Shown here one piece after another: positions 43,544-52,165 of a stretch of 64,000 nt of DNA. The stretch is from Noviherbaspirillum sp. Root189 (GTDB taxonomy: Bacteria > Pseudomonadota > Gammaproteobacteria > Burkholderiales > Burkholderiaceae_D). Position 1 is the first letter of the stretch. Every line of letters begins with the position of its first letter. The stretch lies in NCBI RefSeq assembly GCF_001428545.1, contig NZ_LMHZ01000001.1, forward strand, positions 310,961 to 374,960, given 5' to 3'. The position numbers were made by a program, and so were the translations under genes. A model generated the notes under the pieces. It ran no database searches and was not told the DNA's origin. It was given only the letters and a program-made list of their open reading frames with translations.

Positions 43544-46162
43544 TCACTTCTTAGTCAGCCCGAGCGTCTTTTTCATCGCCGCAGTCAAGGTCTGGCGTGT
43601 CGTCAGAAAATCCTGCCAAGGATCCTGCTTCAGTGTATCGAGGCGTTCCGGCAGCGTTGCGACGGTCCATGCCGTCGCCTTGTCAATGTGGTCCAGTTCT
43701 TCCCAGGCGATCGGCACCGACACCGGTAGACCAGGACGCGCACGTACCGAGTAGGGCGCAACGGTGCTGGCATGACGACGGTTGCGCTGGAAATCGACAA
43801 AGACTTTTTTCACCCGGTTTTTTTCGCCCATGGTGGCGCTGAACAACTTCGGCAGCGTACGCGCGAGATGCTTGGCAATCGCTTGCGAGAAGTCGGTGAC
43901 CTCGTCCCATGTATGGCGACGCGCAAGCGGCACCACGATGTGCAGGCCTTTGCCGCCACTGGTTTTCAAAAAGCTTTTCAGGCCGAGCTCATCGAGCATG
44001 ACCTTCGTCAGTTGCGCAGCTTCCTTCACGGTCGTCCATGGCAATGAGGGATCCGGATCGAGATCGAAGACCATATTGTCAGGCCGGTCAATCTTGTCCG
44101 CTGTCGCACTGCAGATGTGCAGTTCCATCATGCCCATCTGGCTTGCTCCGGCGAGCGCATGCGCATCGTCGATAGCCATCAACGGGTCATGCTCGGGATC
44201 CAGGGAAGGGTCGAGCAGGCGTATCCCGGGAATGGACAGTTTTGTCGCATGCTTTTGAAAGAACTGTTCTCCGCGTATGCCCTCGGGACAGCGCAACAGA
44301 TACACCGGCCGATTGTTCAGGTAAGGCAACAACATAGGCGCGACCCGCGCGTAATGGGTTGCAACATCGAATTTGGTGAGGCCGGTGCTTGGGTCAACAA
44401 CCCGGTCAGCGTGGGTGATGCGGATACCGGCGACCTCATCCTTGCCTGCCTGTTGCGTGGGGGCAGGGTTGGCCTGACGACGCTTTACTGCTTTCTCCGG
44501 CGTTCCGGCCATGATGGTTGCCGGACCATTGGAAACCGGTACAGACTGCTCACGTCGAATCTCCTTCGCAGGCTTGTCTTCACGCAGCCCATGAAAAACT
44601 GCTTGCCGCACAATGCCGTCGGTGGTCCATTCGGCAAAGGAGATTTCGGCGACCAGCTGCGGTTTGACCCAATGCGTTTCCGCGCGACGGACGCCGGCCG
44701 GCATGCGTTCGAACGGACGTTTATCAATTTCCAGCCTGCTCAGGCGCTGGTGGAGCGCAAGCAAGGTCTTGTGGTCGAAGCCGGTACCAACGCGGCCGGT
44801 ATAGCGCAATTTTCCGTCTTCATACACGCCGAGCAACAGGGCGCCCAGGAACTTGCGGCTGCCTTGCGGTTCCGTATAGCCGGCGATGACGAATTCCTGA
44901 CGGTGCTGACACTTGAGTTTGATCCAGGTGTTGCTGCGCTTGCCGACGTAAGGCGAATCGGCAAGCTTACCGATGATGCCTTCCATCGACATGCCGCACG
45001 CGCTGGTGAGCAGCTGCTGTGGCGGCTCCGACATCGGCGCACTGTATCGGATCGCGCTGTTGTCAGCGTCAGTCAGCAATTTACTAAGTCGTGCGCGGCG
45101 GTCGCTGAGTGCGGCCCCGCGCAAGTCGTAGCCGTTCAGGTAAGGAACATCAAACAGGAAATAGAGAATCCTGGACGGACTTTTTTCATCGAAGGCATTT
45201 TGCAGCAGCTGGAACGAGGGAACGCCATGTTCATCGAGGACGACAATTTCACCATCTAGCCATGCAGTCTTCAGCCTAAGGCCCTTGATGGCTTCCACCT
45301 GCTTTGGCAGGCGAGCGGTCCAGTCCTTGCCGTCACGCGTGAACAACCTGACTTCGCCGTTGTCGACGCGTGTCAGCAGGCGGTAACCGTCAAATTTGAC
45401 TTCAAAGAGCCATTCCCCAGCCGATGGTACTTCATCGACCAGCGTGGCAAGTTGCGGCAACATGGTTTCCGGCAATGGCGCTTTGACCGAGCCTGGCATT
45501 TTTCCCTGGGCCGGGGTTTTAGATACGGTACGCGATGCCCTGGTATTCAAGTGGGCATCGTTGGTCTTCACTGGTGCCTGGGCTTTTTTCGCGACGCTGG
45601 ATTGAAAGGCAGGCGCGCCCTGCAGCACGCTGTCAGGCAGCGCTTCGGTGATGTCGTAGTCCTTGATGGAGCGTGCGGTCTCATCCTTTTCCTTGATGAG
45701 CAGCCACTGTTCCTTGCCGCCGCTGCCAGCGAGGCGGGTGCGCACCAGGGTCCAGCCGCCATGCAGTTTTTCTCCGTCGAGCCGGAACTTGATCTTGCCT
45801 GCCCGGTAAGCAGCCGCCGGGTCTTCCTGCGGTTCCCAATAGCCAATGTCCCAGACATCGACATGGCCGGCGCCATACTGGTGTTCAGGTATGTCACCCT
45901 CGAAATCGATGTAATCGAGAGGATGGTCTTCGACATGCACCGCGAGGCGCTTTTCCGCCGGGTCGAGGCTGGGCCCCTTTGGCACTGCCCAGCTTTTCAG
46001 CGTGCCGTCGATTTCAAGCCGAAAGTCATAGTGCAGGCGGCGCGCATCATGTTTTTGCACGACGAAGCGCAAGCGCTCCGATAGTGCAACAACCATTCCT
46101 TTCGGTTCCGGCGTGATGCCGAAGTTGCGCTTGGCGTGATAGGTCGACAGCTTGTCGGGCAT
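43544..46162 (-). CDS. ligD: Multifunctional ATP-dependent DNA ligase D (NHEJ)
   Basis: This 872-residue protein has all three LigD modules in the order phosphoesterase, ligase, polymerase. The 3'-phosphoesterase (residues about 20-170) shows RRLHYDFRLEIDG and HVEDHPLDYIDFEG. The ligase (about 225-530) has the adenylation lysine in FEVKFDGYR, near residue 255. The polymerase/primase (about 570-860) has ITHADRVVDPSTG and the metal-binding VFDLDPDPSLPW. LigD seals double-strand breaks together with Ku, which recruits it to ends. Here the upstream position normally held by ku carries only a short remnant, so LigD may act without Ku or with a copy elsewhere. GGAGG lies just upstream of its start. 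Confidence 0.93.
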   Translation of the reverse strand: MPDKLSTYHAKRNFGITPEPKGMVVALSERLRFVVQKHDARRLHYDFRLEIDGTLKSWAVPKGPSLDPAEKRLAVHVEDHPLDYIDFEGDIPEHQYGAGHVDVWDIGYWEPQEDPAAAYRAGKIKFRLDGEKLHGGWTLVRTRLAGSGGKEQWLLIKEKDETARSIKDYDITEALPDSVLQGAPAFQSSVAKKAQAPVKTNDAHLNTRASRTVSKTPAQGKMPGSVKAPLPETMLPQLATLVDEVPSAGEWLFEVKFDGYRLLTRVDNGEVRLFTRDGKDWTARLPKQVEAIKGLRLKTAWLDGEIVVLDEHGVPSFQLLQNAFDEKSPSRILYFLFDVPYLNGYDLRGAALSDRRARLSKLLTDADNSAIRYSAPMSEPPQQLLTSACGMSMEGIIGKLADSPYVGKRSNTWIKLKCQHRQEFVIAGYTEPQGSRKFLGALLLGVYEDGKLRYTGRVGTGFDHKTLLALHQRLSRLEIDKRPFERMPAGVRRAETHWVKPQLVAEISFAEWTTDGIVRQAVFHGLREDKPAKEIRREQSVPVSNGPATIMAGTPEKAVKRRQANPAPTQQAGKDEVAGIRITHADRVVDPSTGLTKFDVATHYARVAPMLLPYLNNRPVYLLRCPEGIRGEQFFQKHATKLSIPGIRLLDPSLDPEHDPLMAIDDAHALAGASQMGMMELHICSATADKIDRPDNMVFDLDPDPSLPWTTVKEAAQLTKVMLDELGLKSFLKTSGGKGLHIVVPLARRHTWDEVTDFSQAIAKHLARTLPKLFSATMGEKNRVKKVFVDFQRNRRHASTVAPYSVRARPGLPVSVPIAWEELDHIDKATAWTVATLPERLDTLKQDPWQDFLTTRQTLTAAMKKTLGLTKK

Positions 46163-46536
46163 GGCAATCCTCCTTGCTCCTTACTTTGATGCGGCGTGCA
46201 GGCGGTACGTCAATGCACCGACTTCGAGGGTCTGCCGCGACTTGCCGTTTTGCGTGCGGCGGGCGGCCTGTTCGAAGCTGATTGCACCTTTCCACATGAC
46301 ACGTGCCATGACCAGTCCTTTCAGGGAAGCTGATTGGTTGAAATGTTAATTGTTCGACATGGGTTGCTTCACCGAGTTCTCGAGGCTGCTTCGACTTCCG
46401 GTATTCGTTTTTTGCGAACAAAAGATCATTATTTATTCGCTTTTTATATTTACGCAGAGCCCGTACCATGGTGCCGTTGTGAATGGCCGGCGCCTCGCGC
46501 AAGGCGGCACACACATACTTATTCTTCGGAGGAAAC
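46163..46536. other. Spacer between ligD and the Tim44-like gene
   Basis: This 374-bp stretch holds the ku remnant (46181-46309) on the minus strand. Its right half (about 46330-46480) is noticeably AT-rich and should carry the promoter of the Tim44-like gene; TATATT near 46447 is a possible -10. No other gene is seen. Confidence 0.55.
46181..46309 (-). pseudogene. Remnant of ku (internally deleted), upstream of ligD
   Basis: A 42-codon frame opens with MARVMWKGAISF, the near-invariant start of bacterial Ku (usually followed by GLV-x-IPV). It then departs from Ku at once and stops 18 bases before ligD. An intact AAGGA SD stands seven bases before the ATG. In the next frame, the following bases read PPAARKTASRGRPSKSVH-stop, a basic Ala/Lys/Arg stretch like Ku C-terminal tails. 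This is consistent with a frameshifting internal deletion that fused the Ku start to its tail. The Ku start is directly visible; the deletion model is inference. The remnant may still be translated and might couple ligD translation. Confidence 0.72.
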
Positions 46537-47499
46537 ATGAAAAAGTTTTTGGTCACCTTGATGGTTGCGGTCAGCGCGCTGTCTGTCGTCGTCACAGACG
46601 CGCAGGCCAAGCGCATGGGTAGCGGCGGGTCGTTCGGCAAGCAGTCGCAGGGTGTCAGCCGTCAGTCGGCCGCACCGTCACAAAGTCAGGCGGCCCCTAC
46701 GGCGGCCAAAGCTGCGCCGGCCGCTGCTGCTCCTGCAGCCGCTGCCAAACCGGCTAGCCCGTGGAAAGGCATTCTCGGCGGCGCACTGCTCGGTCTCGGC
46801 CTCGGCGCATTGCTTTCGCATTTCGGCCTTGGCGGTGCAATGGCCAGCATGATCAGCACAATACTGATGCTTGCCCTCCTGGCTGGTGCGGCGTTCTTCA
46901 TCTACCGCATGATCATGCGTAAGCGTGAAGGCGGAGCAATGGCGAAAAGCGGCTTGACCCCTGCTTACGCGAACGGCTCAGGCGCGGGCTCGGGCGGCTA
47001 TACCCCCGAAATCGGTTCACGCATCGAACCGACGCAGCCAGCGGCACTGCAGTCTTCGTTCAGTGCATCGGGCAACGAGAGCGACAATAACGTCAACAAT
47101 GGCGCAAGCCATGCACCATGGGGTGTGCCGGCGGACTTTGACAGCGCGGGTTTCCTGCGTCATGCAAAGACTTACTTTATCCGTCTGCAAGCTGCCTGGG
47201 ACAAGGCCGATGTGAATGATCTGCGCGAGTTCACATCACCTGAGATGTTTGCGGAAATGAAGCTGCAGTTGCAGGAACGCGGCGCGTCGGCCAACCATAC
47301 CGATGTGGTGTCGCTGAACGCGGAACTGCTGGGCATGGAAACGGTCGGCAACGACTACCTTGCCAGCGTGAAGTTCTCGGGCATGATCCGCGAATCGGAA
47401 AACGCGGCTGCGGAACCGTTCACCGAGGTATGGAACCTGAGCAAGCCGGTATCCGGCAATGGCGGCTGGATCCTGGCGGGCATTCAGCAGCTGGCGTAA
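46537..47499 (+). CDS. Tim44-like domain membrane protein
   Basis: The start at MKKFLVTLMVAVSAL (46537) has GGAGG six bases upstream. The 320-residue protein has a signal sequence, an Ala/Pro/Gln-rich linker (residues about 40-90), and two or three hydrophobic segments (GILGGALLGLGLGALLSHFG and MISTILMLALLAGAAFFIYRM) with Gly-rich character. The C-terminal Tim44-like domain (about 210-320) includes FLRHAKTYFIRLQAAWDKADVNDLREFTSPEMFAEMK (in parts). In bacteria these proteins sit in the inner membrane and have no proven role; the fold is shared with mitochondrial Tim44 and MBA1. It has its own terminator. Confidence 0.87.
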   Translation: MKKFLVTLMVAVSALSVVVTDAQAKRMGSGGSFGKQSQGVSRQSAAPSQSQAAPTAAKAAPAAAAPAAAAKPASPWKGILGGALLGLGLGALLSHFGLGGAMASMISTILMLALLAGAAFFIYRMIMRKREGGAMAKSGLTPAYANGSGAGSGGYTPEIGSRIEPTQPAALQSSFSASGNESDNNVNNGASHAPWGVPADFDSAGFLRHAKTYFIRLQAAWDKADVNDLREFTSPEMFAEMKLQLQERGASANHTDVVSLNAELLGMETVGNDYLASVKFSGMIRESENAAAEPFTEVWNLSKPVSGNGGWILAGIQQLA

Positions 47500-47577
47500 G
47501 GCGCCGGTAGTAGAAGTAGTAGTCGCTCCATTGGGTGCAATGCCTGGTGGATGACGCGTGAGAAGCAGTAACGAGAG

Positions 47578-47602
47578 GGGCTGGGTAACCAGCCCTTTTT
47601 TT
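47578..47602 (+). terminator. Rho-independent terminator of the Tim44-like gene
   Basis: GGGCTGG (47578-47584) and CCAGCCC (47589-47595) form a 7-bp stem around GTAA, followed by seven T. It lies about 80 bases past the stop at 47499. Confidence 0.88.
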
Positions 47603-47821
47603 GCGCGTTCGATATTGAACTGACCGCACATCGGAACGACTTCAAGAGCTGACGACATCGAGAGCATGTCGCAGCCCTGAATAATGACCGGCGCGGTATC
47701 AAAGCCATTTGTTACTCCCCATAACAGTGCGATACCGGAACGAATGCACCGTGATGGCACAAGCCATGCCTTCCTTTCCTAAGATTGTGTACAAAAAAAG
47801 CGTACGAAATTGGCATTCACA

Positions 47822-47838
47822 TTGGCACAGGAATTGCT
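47822..47838 (+). promoter_or_regulatory. Sigma-54 (RpoN) promoter candidate for the porin-ABC operon
   Basis: TTGGCAC-AGGAA-TTGCT matches the -24/-12 consensus (TTGGCAC-N5-TTGCW), with exactly ten bases between the GG (47824-47825) and the GC (47836-47837). Transcription would start near 47849, 50 bases before the porin ATG. An activator site is expected upstream; the partial dyad at 47745-47761 resembles an NtrC site but matches its second half poorly. Confidence 0.62.
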
Positions 47839-47899
47839 CCAGAGCACGCAGGCCGCTGCGCCTGCAGCGGCGTGCCCTCATCCATCACGAAGGAAATAA

Positions 47900-48985
47900 A
47901 TGAAGACAACTCAGGCAGCATTGGGATTGATTGCGTGTGTCATGGCTGGCAGCGCCTTTGCACAGACCAACGTCACCATCGGTGGACTGGTCGATACGTT
48001 CGCCGGTTCGGTCAAGAACAGCGGCGATCCTGGGCGCAAGGGCGTCGTAGGAAGTGGCGGCATGACCACCTCCTGGTTCGGTTTCAAGGGTACGGAAGAC
48101 CTTGGCGGCGGACTGCGCGCAGAATTCGCGCTGACGGGCTTTTTCCGCGGCGACACGGGTGAAAGCGGCCGTTTCGGCGGCGACAACCTGTTCTCGCGCG
48201 ATGCCAACATCGGCCTTGCTGGCGGCTTCGGTAAAGTGCAGCTGGGTCGCGGCCTCGCTCCGAATTTCCTGCCGACCGTACTGTTTAATCCATTCGGCGA
48301 TTCGTTCACGTTCTCGCCGCTGGTGGTCCATCTCAATGTTCCGTCCGGGGCCTTTGCTGCACGTACCTGGACTGCCGCCAACGCCGGTGACACCGGCTGG
48401 AGTAACCAGATCATCTATACCACGCCGAAATTTGGCGGCCTGTCTGCCAACGTGCATTACCAGTTCGGTGAAGTCGCCGGCGCGACCGGCCGCAACAACG
48501 TCGGCGTCAACCTGCTGTATTTCAACGGCCCATTCGCCGCAACAGCGTTCTATCACGATGTACAGAGCGCCAATCCGAACCCGGGTGCGATCATCGACGT
48601 TACCGCAAGTCCGGTCAGCTTTGCGTCGATCAACAAACAGAAGGCTTACTTCGTTGGCGCCAGCTATGACTTCAAAGTCGTCAAGCTGTTCGGCACTTAC
48701 CAGCGCAATAAGGACGACACGACGACTGCCGCCGAGCTGACCGACAAGGTCGCCAGCCTCGGGCTGTCCGCGCCCGTCGGTCCGGGTTCCGTGCTGCTCG
48801 GGTATGCCCACACGGACCGCACCGGCTCGCTGGTTGGTGCGGATCGTAAGCGTGACACCGTATCGGTCGGCTACGACTACGTGATGTCCAAGCGAACCGA
48901 CCTGTACGCGATTGCGATGACCGACAAGATCACCGGCGCATCGCGCGCACAAAGCTTCGGCGTCGGTGTTCGTCACAAGTTCTGA
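47900..48985 (+). CDS. Gram-negative general porin (Porin_4 family)
   Basis: This 361-residue outer-membrane protein has a signal peptide ending in GSAFAQ and a 16-strand trimeric porin pattern. Markers are VTIGGLVDTFAG at the start, SWFGFKGTEDLGGGLRAEF, the LFSRDANIGL strand, and the terminal aromatic VGVRHKF-stop needed for BAM assembly. Porins of this family are typical of Burkholderiales. It opens an apparent four-gene cluster with an SBP, ATPase and permease. The shared orientation and the RpoN-type promoter suggest that it lets the ABC transporter's substrate cross the outer membrane; that link is inference. Confidence 0.9.
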   Translation: MKTTQAALGLIACVMAGSAFAQTNVTIGGLVDTFAGSVKNSGDPGRKGVVGSGGMTTSWFGFKGTEDLGGGLRAEFALTGFFRGDTGESGRFGGDNLFSRDANIGLAGGFGKVQLGRGLAPNFLPTVLFNPFGDSFTFSPLVVHLNVPSGAFAARTWTAANAGDTGWSNQIIYTTPKFGGLSANVHYQFGEVAGATGRNNVGVNLLYFNGPFAATAFYHDVQSANPNPGAIIDVTASPVSFASINKQKAYFVGASYDFKVVKLFGTYQRNKDDTTTAAELTDKVASLGLSAPVGPGSVLLGYAHTDRTGSLVGADRKRDTVSVGYDYVMSKRTDLYAIAMTDKITGASRAQSFGVGVRHKF

Positions 48986-49052
48986 AGCAATTTGTTTTGA
49001 GTCAACTCATGCCGGGCGCGCCGTCCGGCATGTCACCACACAAAGGATTGTT

Positions 49053-50084
49053 ATGCGTTCATCACGCGTTTTGCGCTGGGCAACCGGCTTGTTGATAGGC
49101 GCGGTTGCGCTGACTGCCACGGCACAGGAAACCAAGGTCAAGTTTCAGCTCGACTGGCGCTTCGAAGGTCCGGCCGCCCTGTTCCTGGTTGCCAAATCCA
49201 AGGGCTACTTTACCCAGGAAAAGCTCGATGTCACCATTGATGCCGGCAACGGTTCCGGCAATGCGGTCAATCGGGTCGCCTCCGGTTCTTATGACATGGG
49301 CTTCGCCGATCTCGCCGCCCTGATGGAATTCACTGCCAATAACCCGACTGCGCCGAGCAAACCGGTCGGTGTGATGATGGTATATAACGACACGCCTGCC
49401 GCCGTCTTCGCGCTGAAGAAATCCGGCATCAAGACGCCGGCCGACTTGTCCGGTAAAAAGCTTGGCGCGCCGGTATTCGATGCCGGACGCCGCGCGTATC
49501 CGATTTTTGCGAAAGCCAACCAGCTCGATAACACCAAGGCGAACTGGATCAGCATGGACCCGCCGCTGCGTGAAACCATGCTGGCACGTGGCGATGTCGA
49601 TGCGATCACCGGTTTTTACTTTACCTCGCTGCTCAACCTCAATGCGCGCGGGATCAAGGATGAAGACGTGGTCGTGATGCCTTTCCCCAATTACGGCGTC
49701 AAGATGTACGGCAATGCGATCATCGCTTCCGATACCTTCGTCAAGCAAAAGCCGGAAGCCGTGAAAGCCTTCCTGCGTGCGTTTGCCAAGGCAGCCAGGG
49801 ATGTGATGGCCAATCCGGAAGAAGCCATCAAGAGCGTCAAGGAACGCGATGGCCTGGTGGATGAAAAGCTGGAACTGCGCCGCCTCAAGCTGGCGATCGC
49901 GGGTTCGATCGCGACCGCCAATGCCAGGGCGGAGGGTTTCGGCCAGATCTCCGCGCCGCGCATGTCGTTGATGGCCTCGCAGGTTTCGGATGCCTACAAC
50001 ACCAAGACACGCGTCGATCCAACCGCGATCTGGAATGCGTCTTTCCTGCCATCGAAGGCAGAGCTCAACGTCTTCCCCAAGTAA
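49053..50084 (+). CDS. NMT1/THI5-like (SsuA/TauA-type) ABC substrate-binding protein
   Basis: The start at MRSSRVLRWATGLL (49053) has AAGGA seven bases upstream; the frame opens at 48966. The 343-residue protein has a signal peptide cleaved after TATA-Q and the NMT1 fold: VKFQLDWRFEGPAALFLVAKSKGYF, then GYFTQEKLDVTIDAGNGSG. Related proteins bind pyrimidine precursors, sulfonates, nitrate, riboflavin or thiamine intermediates. No residue pattern lets me name the ligand. It follows the porin by about 70 bases and precedes the ATPase and permease, forming a complete NMT1-type importer. Confidence 0.88.
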   Translation: MRSSRVLRWATGLLIGAVALTATAQETKVKFQLDWRFEGPAALFLVAKSKGYFTQEKLDVTIDAGNGSGNAVNRVASGSYDMGFADLAALMEFTANNPTAPSKPVGVMMVYNDTPAAVFALKKSGIKTPADLSGKKLGAPVFDAGRRAYPIFAKANQLDNTKANWISMDPPLRETMLARGDVDAITGFYFTSLLNLNARGIKDEDVVVMPFPNYGVKMYGNAIIASDTFVKQKPEAVKAFLRAFAKAARDVMANPEEAIKSVKERDGLVDEKLELRRLKLAIAGSIATANARAEGFGQISAPRMSLMASQVSDAYNTKTRVDPTAIWNASFLPSKAELNVFPK

Positions 50085-50142
50085 TTTTCAGCAATGCATG
50101 ACGGCTCCTGCAATGACGCGGGAGCTTCTTTCCGGATTGTCC

Positions 50143-50928
50143 ATGTCTGCCACTTTCGTCGATTTCAACCACGTCTACCTTGCCTACGGCGAGTCCTCCG
50201 AGTTTGCGGTGGAAGACATCAACCTGCAGACCCGGCAGGGCGAATTCATCGCCATCGTCGGCCCCTCCGGCTGCGGCAAATCCACTTTCATGAAACTGGC
50301 TACCGGCCTCAAGCCGCCGACCCGCGGCAAGGTCGCCATCGATGGCGCACCGGTCACAGGTCCGCTCAAGTTTGTCGGCATGGCCTTCCAGGCGCCGACG
50401 CTGCTGCCATGGCGTACCACGCTCGATAACGTGCTGTTGCCGCTGGAAATCGTCGAGCCTTATCGCAGCAACTTCAAGCGCAACAAAGCCGAGTACGTCG
50501 GGCGCGCACTGGCACTGCTCAAGACAGTAGGCCTCGACGGCTATGCCGACAAGTTTCCCTGGCAATTGTCGGGCGGCATGCAGCAGCGTGCGTCGATCTG
50601 CCGGGCGCTGATCCATGAGCCCAAGATGCTGCTGCTTGATGAGCCCTTCGGCGCGCTCGATGCTTTTACTCGCGAAGAGCTGTGGTGCGTGCTGCGCGAC
50701 CTCTGGACCGAGCGCAAATTCAACGTCATCCTGGTCACGCACGACCTGCGTGAAGCCGCCTTCCTCGCCGATACCATCTATGTGATGAGCAAGCGTCCGG
50801 GGCGTATCGTCGCCCGCCGTGAGAATCCGCTGCCGCAGCCGCGCGAACTCGATGTCACTTACACCGAAGCCTTTACCGGACTCGTGCATGAACTGCGCGA
50901 GCACATCGGTCGGGTGCGCAGCAGCTGA
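50143..50928 (+). CDS. ABC importer ATPase (SsuB/TauB-like)
   Basis: The start is placed at MSATFVDFNHVYLAYG (50143), which gives the normal 261-residue length; the frame opens at 49990 within the upstream gene. Motifs in order: Walker A GPSGCGKST, Q-loop AFQAPTLLPW, signature LSGGMQQR, Walker B LLLDEPFGALD, and the H-loop ILVTHDLREA. It energises uptake of the substrate of the neighbouring NMT1-type binding protein at the inner membrane. It lies about 60 bases after the SBP gene and 60 bases before the permease gene. Confidence 0.92.
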   Translation: MSATFVDFNHVYLAYGESSEFAVEDINLQTRQGEFIAIVGPSGCGKSTFMKLATGLKPPTRGKVAIDGAPVTGPLKFVGMAFQAPTLLPWRTTLDNVLLPLEIVEPYRSNFKRNKAEYVGRALALLKTVGLDGYADKFPWQLSGGMQQRASICRALIHEPKMLLLDEPFGALDAFTREELWCVLRDLWTERKFNVILVTHDLREAAFLADTIYVMSKRPGRIVARRENPLPQPRELDVTYTEAFTGLVHELREHIGRVRSS

Positions 50929-50987
50929 CTCCAGGCTTGCCGCATTTTTCCTCTCTCATTCGACGTCCTACCGGTGGCCCTTAGCTT

Positions 50988-51758
50988 ATGTCCATGAATA
51001 CCAAATCCGTCAAAACTTTCGCGCCTTGGCTGCTACTGGTGGCAATCCTCATCCTCTGGCAAATCATTTGCAGCGCCTTTAACGTGTCAGAGTTCATTTT
51101 CCCGAGTCCCTATGCGATCGGTCAATCGATGGTGGAATTCGCCGGCCCGATCGCCGGTCATGCGTTGCGCACGTTTTGGGTCACGATGGCGGGGTTTGCC
51201 CTCGCTGTTATCGTTGGCTTGATCCTTGGCTTTGGCATCGGCTCGTCGCCGGTCATGTATGCGGCTTTCTATCCGCTGATGACTGCCTTCAATGCATTGC
51301 CGAAAGCGGCCTTTGTGCCCATTCTGGTGGTGTGGTTCGGCATCGGCGCCGGCCCGGCCATCCTGACCGCATTTCTGATCTCGTTCTTCCCCATCATGGT
51401 CAATATCGCCACGGGACTGGCCACGCTCGAGCCGGAACTGGAAGACGTGCTGCGCGTACTCGGCGCACGGCGCATGGATGTGCTGCTGAAGGTAGGGCTG
51501 CCGCGCTCGATGCCTTACTTTTTCGCTTCACTGAAAGTGGCGATCACGCTGGCATTCGTCGGCTCGACCGTGTCGGAAATGAATGCCTCGAATGAAGGCA
51601 TTGGCTACCTGCTGGTCTCCGCCGGTTCATCGATGAAGATGCCGCTGGCTTTCGCTGGATTGGTCGTGATCGGGGCAATGGCAATGGCGATGTATGAGCT
51701 GTTCGCCATTATTGAAAAACGCACCACGGCTTGGGCGCATCGTGGGCAAGGAAAATAA
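50988..51758 (+). CDS. ABC importer permease (SsuC/TauC-like)
   Basis: This 256-residue inner-membrane protein has about six hydrophobic helices and the BPD_transp_1 coupling region with the EAA-like sequence LEPELEDVLRVLGARRMDVLLKVGLPRSMPYFF (in parts: LRVLGARRMD and GLPRSMPY). It completes the importer with the preceding SBP and ATPase. An extra MSMN start makes the precise ATG uncertain by two codons. It is the last gene of the cluster; a weak hairpin lies at 51781-51803. Confidence 0.9.
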   Translation: MSMNTKSVKTFAPWLLLVAILILWQIICSAFNVSEFIFPSPYAIGQSMVEFAGPIAGHALRTFWVTMAGFALAVIVGLILGFGIGSSPVMYAAFYPLMTAFNALPKAAFVPILVVWFGIGAGPAILTAFLISFFPIMVNIATGLATLEPELEDVLRVLGARRMDVLLKVGLPRSMPYFFASLKVAITLAFVGSTVSEMNASNEGIGYLLVSAGSSMKMPLAFAGLVVIGAMAMAMYELFAIIEKRTTAWAHRGQGK

Positions 51759-52165
51759 ACGCTTCCCAATTTAAATTTCCATGCGGCAATAAACTCCCCG
51801 CATTGTCTGCATAAATACGGTTTTTTCGTACAAAGACGCCCATTCTCTATAGAAACTTTCCTTTCGGTACGTTAACATCGAGGGACTGATTTCGCGGTCC
51901 GCCGGGCCTCAACCACGCCTGTTCCGGATCCCACATATCGTCGCCATTTCCTCGCGGCCCATTGCATTTACCAGATCCTGCGCTTCGTTCCGATGACGAA
52001 CAGCGCTTTTCTGTGTTTGAGATTTGCCATGACAAGCATGCTGCATAACGCACTTCATCTGTCGCGAGGTACCCGGGACGACCGGGTAGCGAACGCATTC
52101 CTGTTGCACTCACCGTATTGCTGCCAGCTGCTCCTTTCCAAACTCCCTTTTCTTGTCATTTCGCC
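51759..52165. other. Spacer between the ABC operon and the secretion operon
   Basis: This 407-bp stretch has no gene I can support. ATGCGG (51781-51786) and CCGCAT (51798-51803) can pair as a weak hairpin after the permease gene. The promoter of the downstream tolC-like gene must lie here, but no element stands out. Confidence 0.5.

Larger units (their letters stand above)
47500..47899. other. Spacer before the porin-ABC operon
   Basis: This 400-bp stretch has no gene I can support. It holds the terminator of the Tim44-like gene (47578-47602), a possible NtrC-like site (TGCACC-GTGAT-GGCACA, 47745-47761), and the sigma-54-type promoter at 47822-47838. Confidence 0.6.

Noticed and set aside
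47885-48976. Minus-strand frame of 363 codons over the porin
   Set aside because: The plus strand encodes a complete porin with signal peptide and terminal Phe; the antisense frame has no motif.
51781-51803. Terminator after the permease gene
   Set aside because: The 6-bp stem is weak with an 11-base loop and no immediate U-tract; recorded only as a note in the gap entry.
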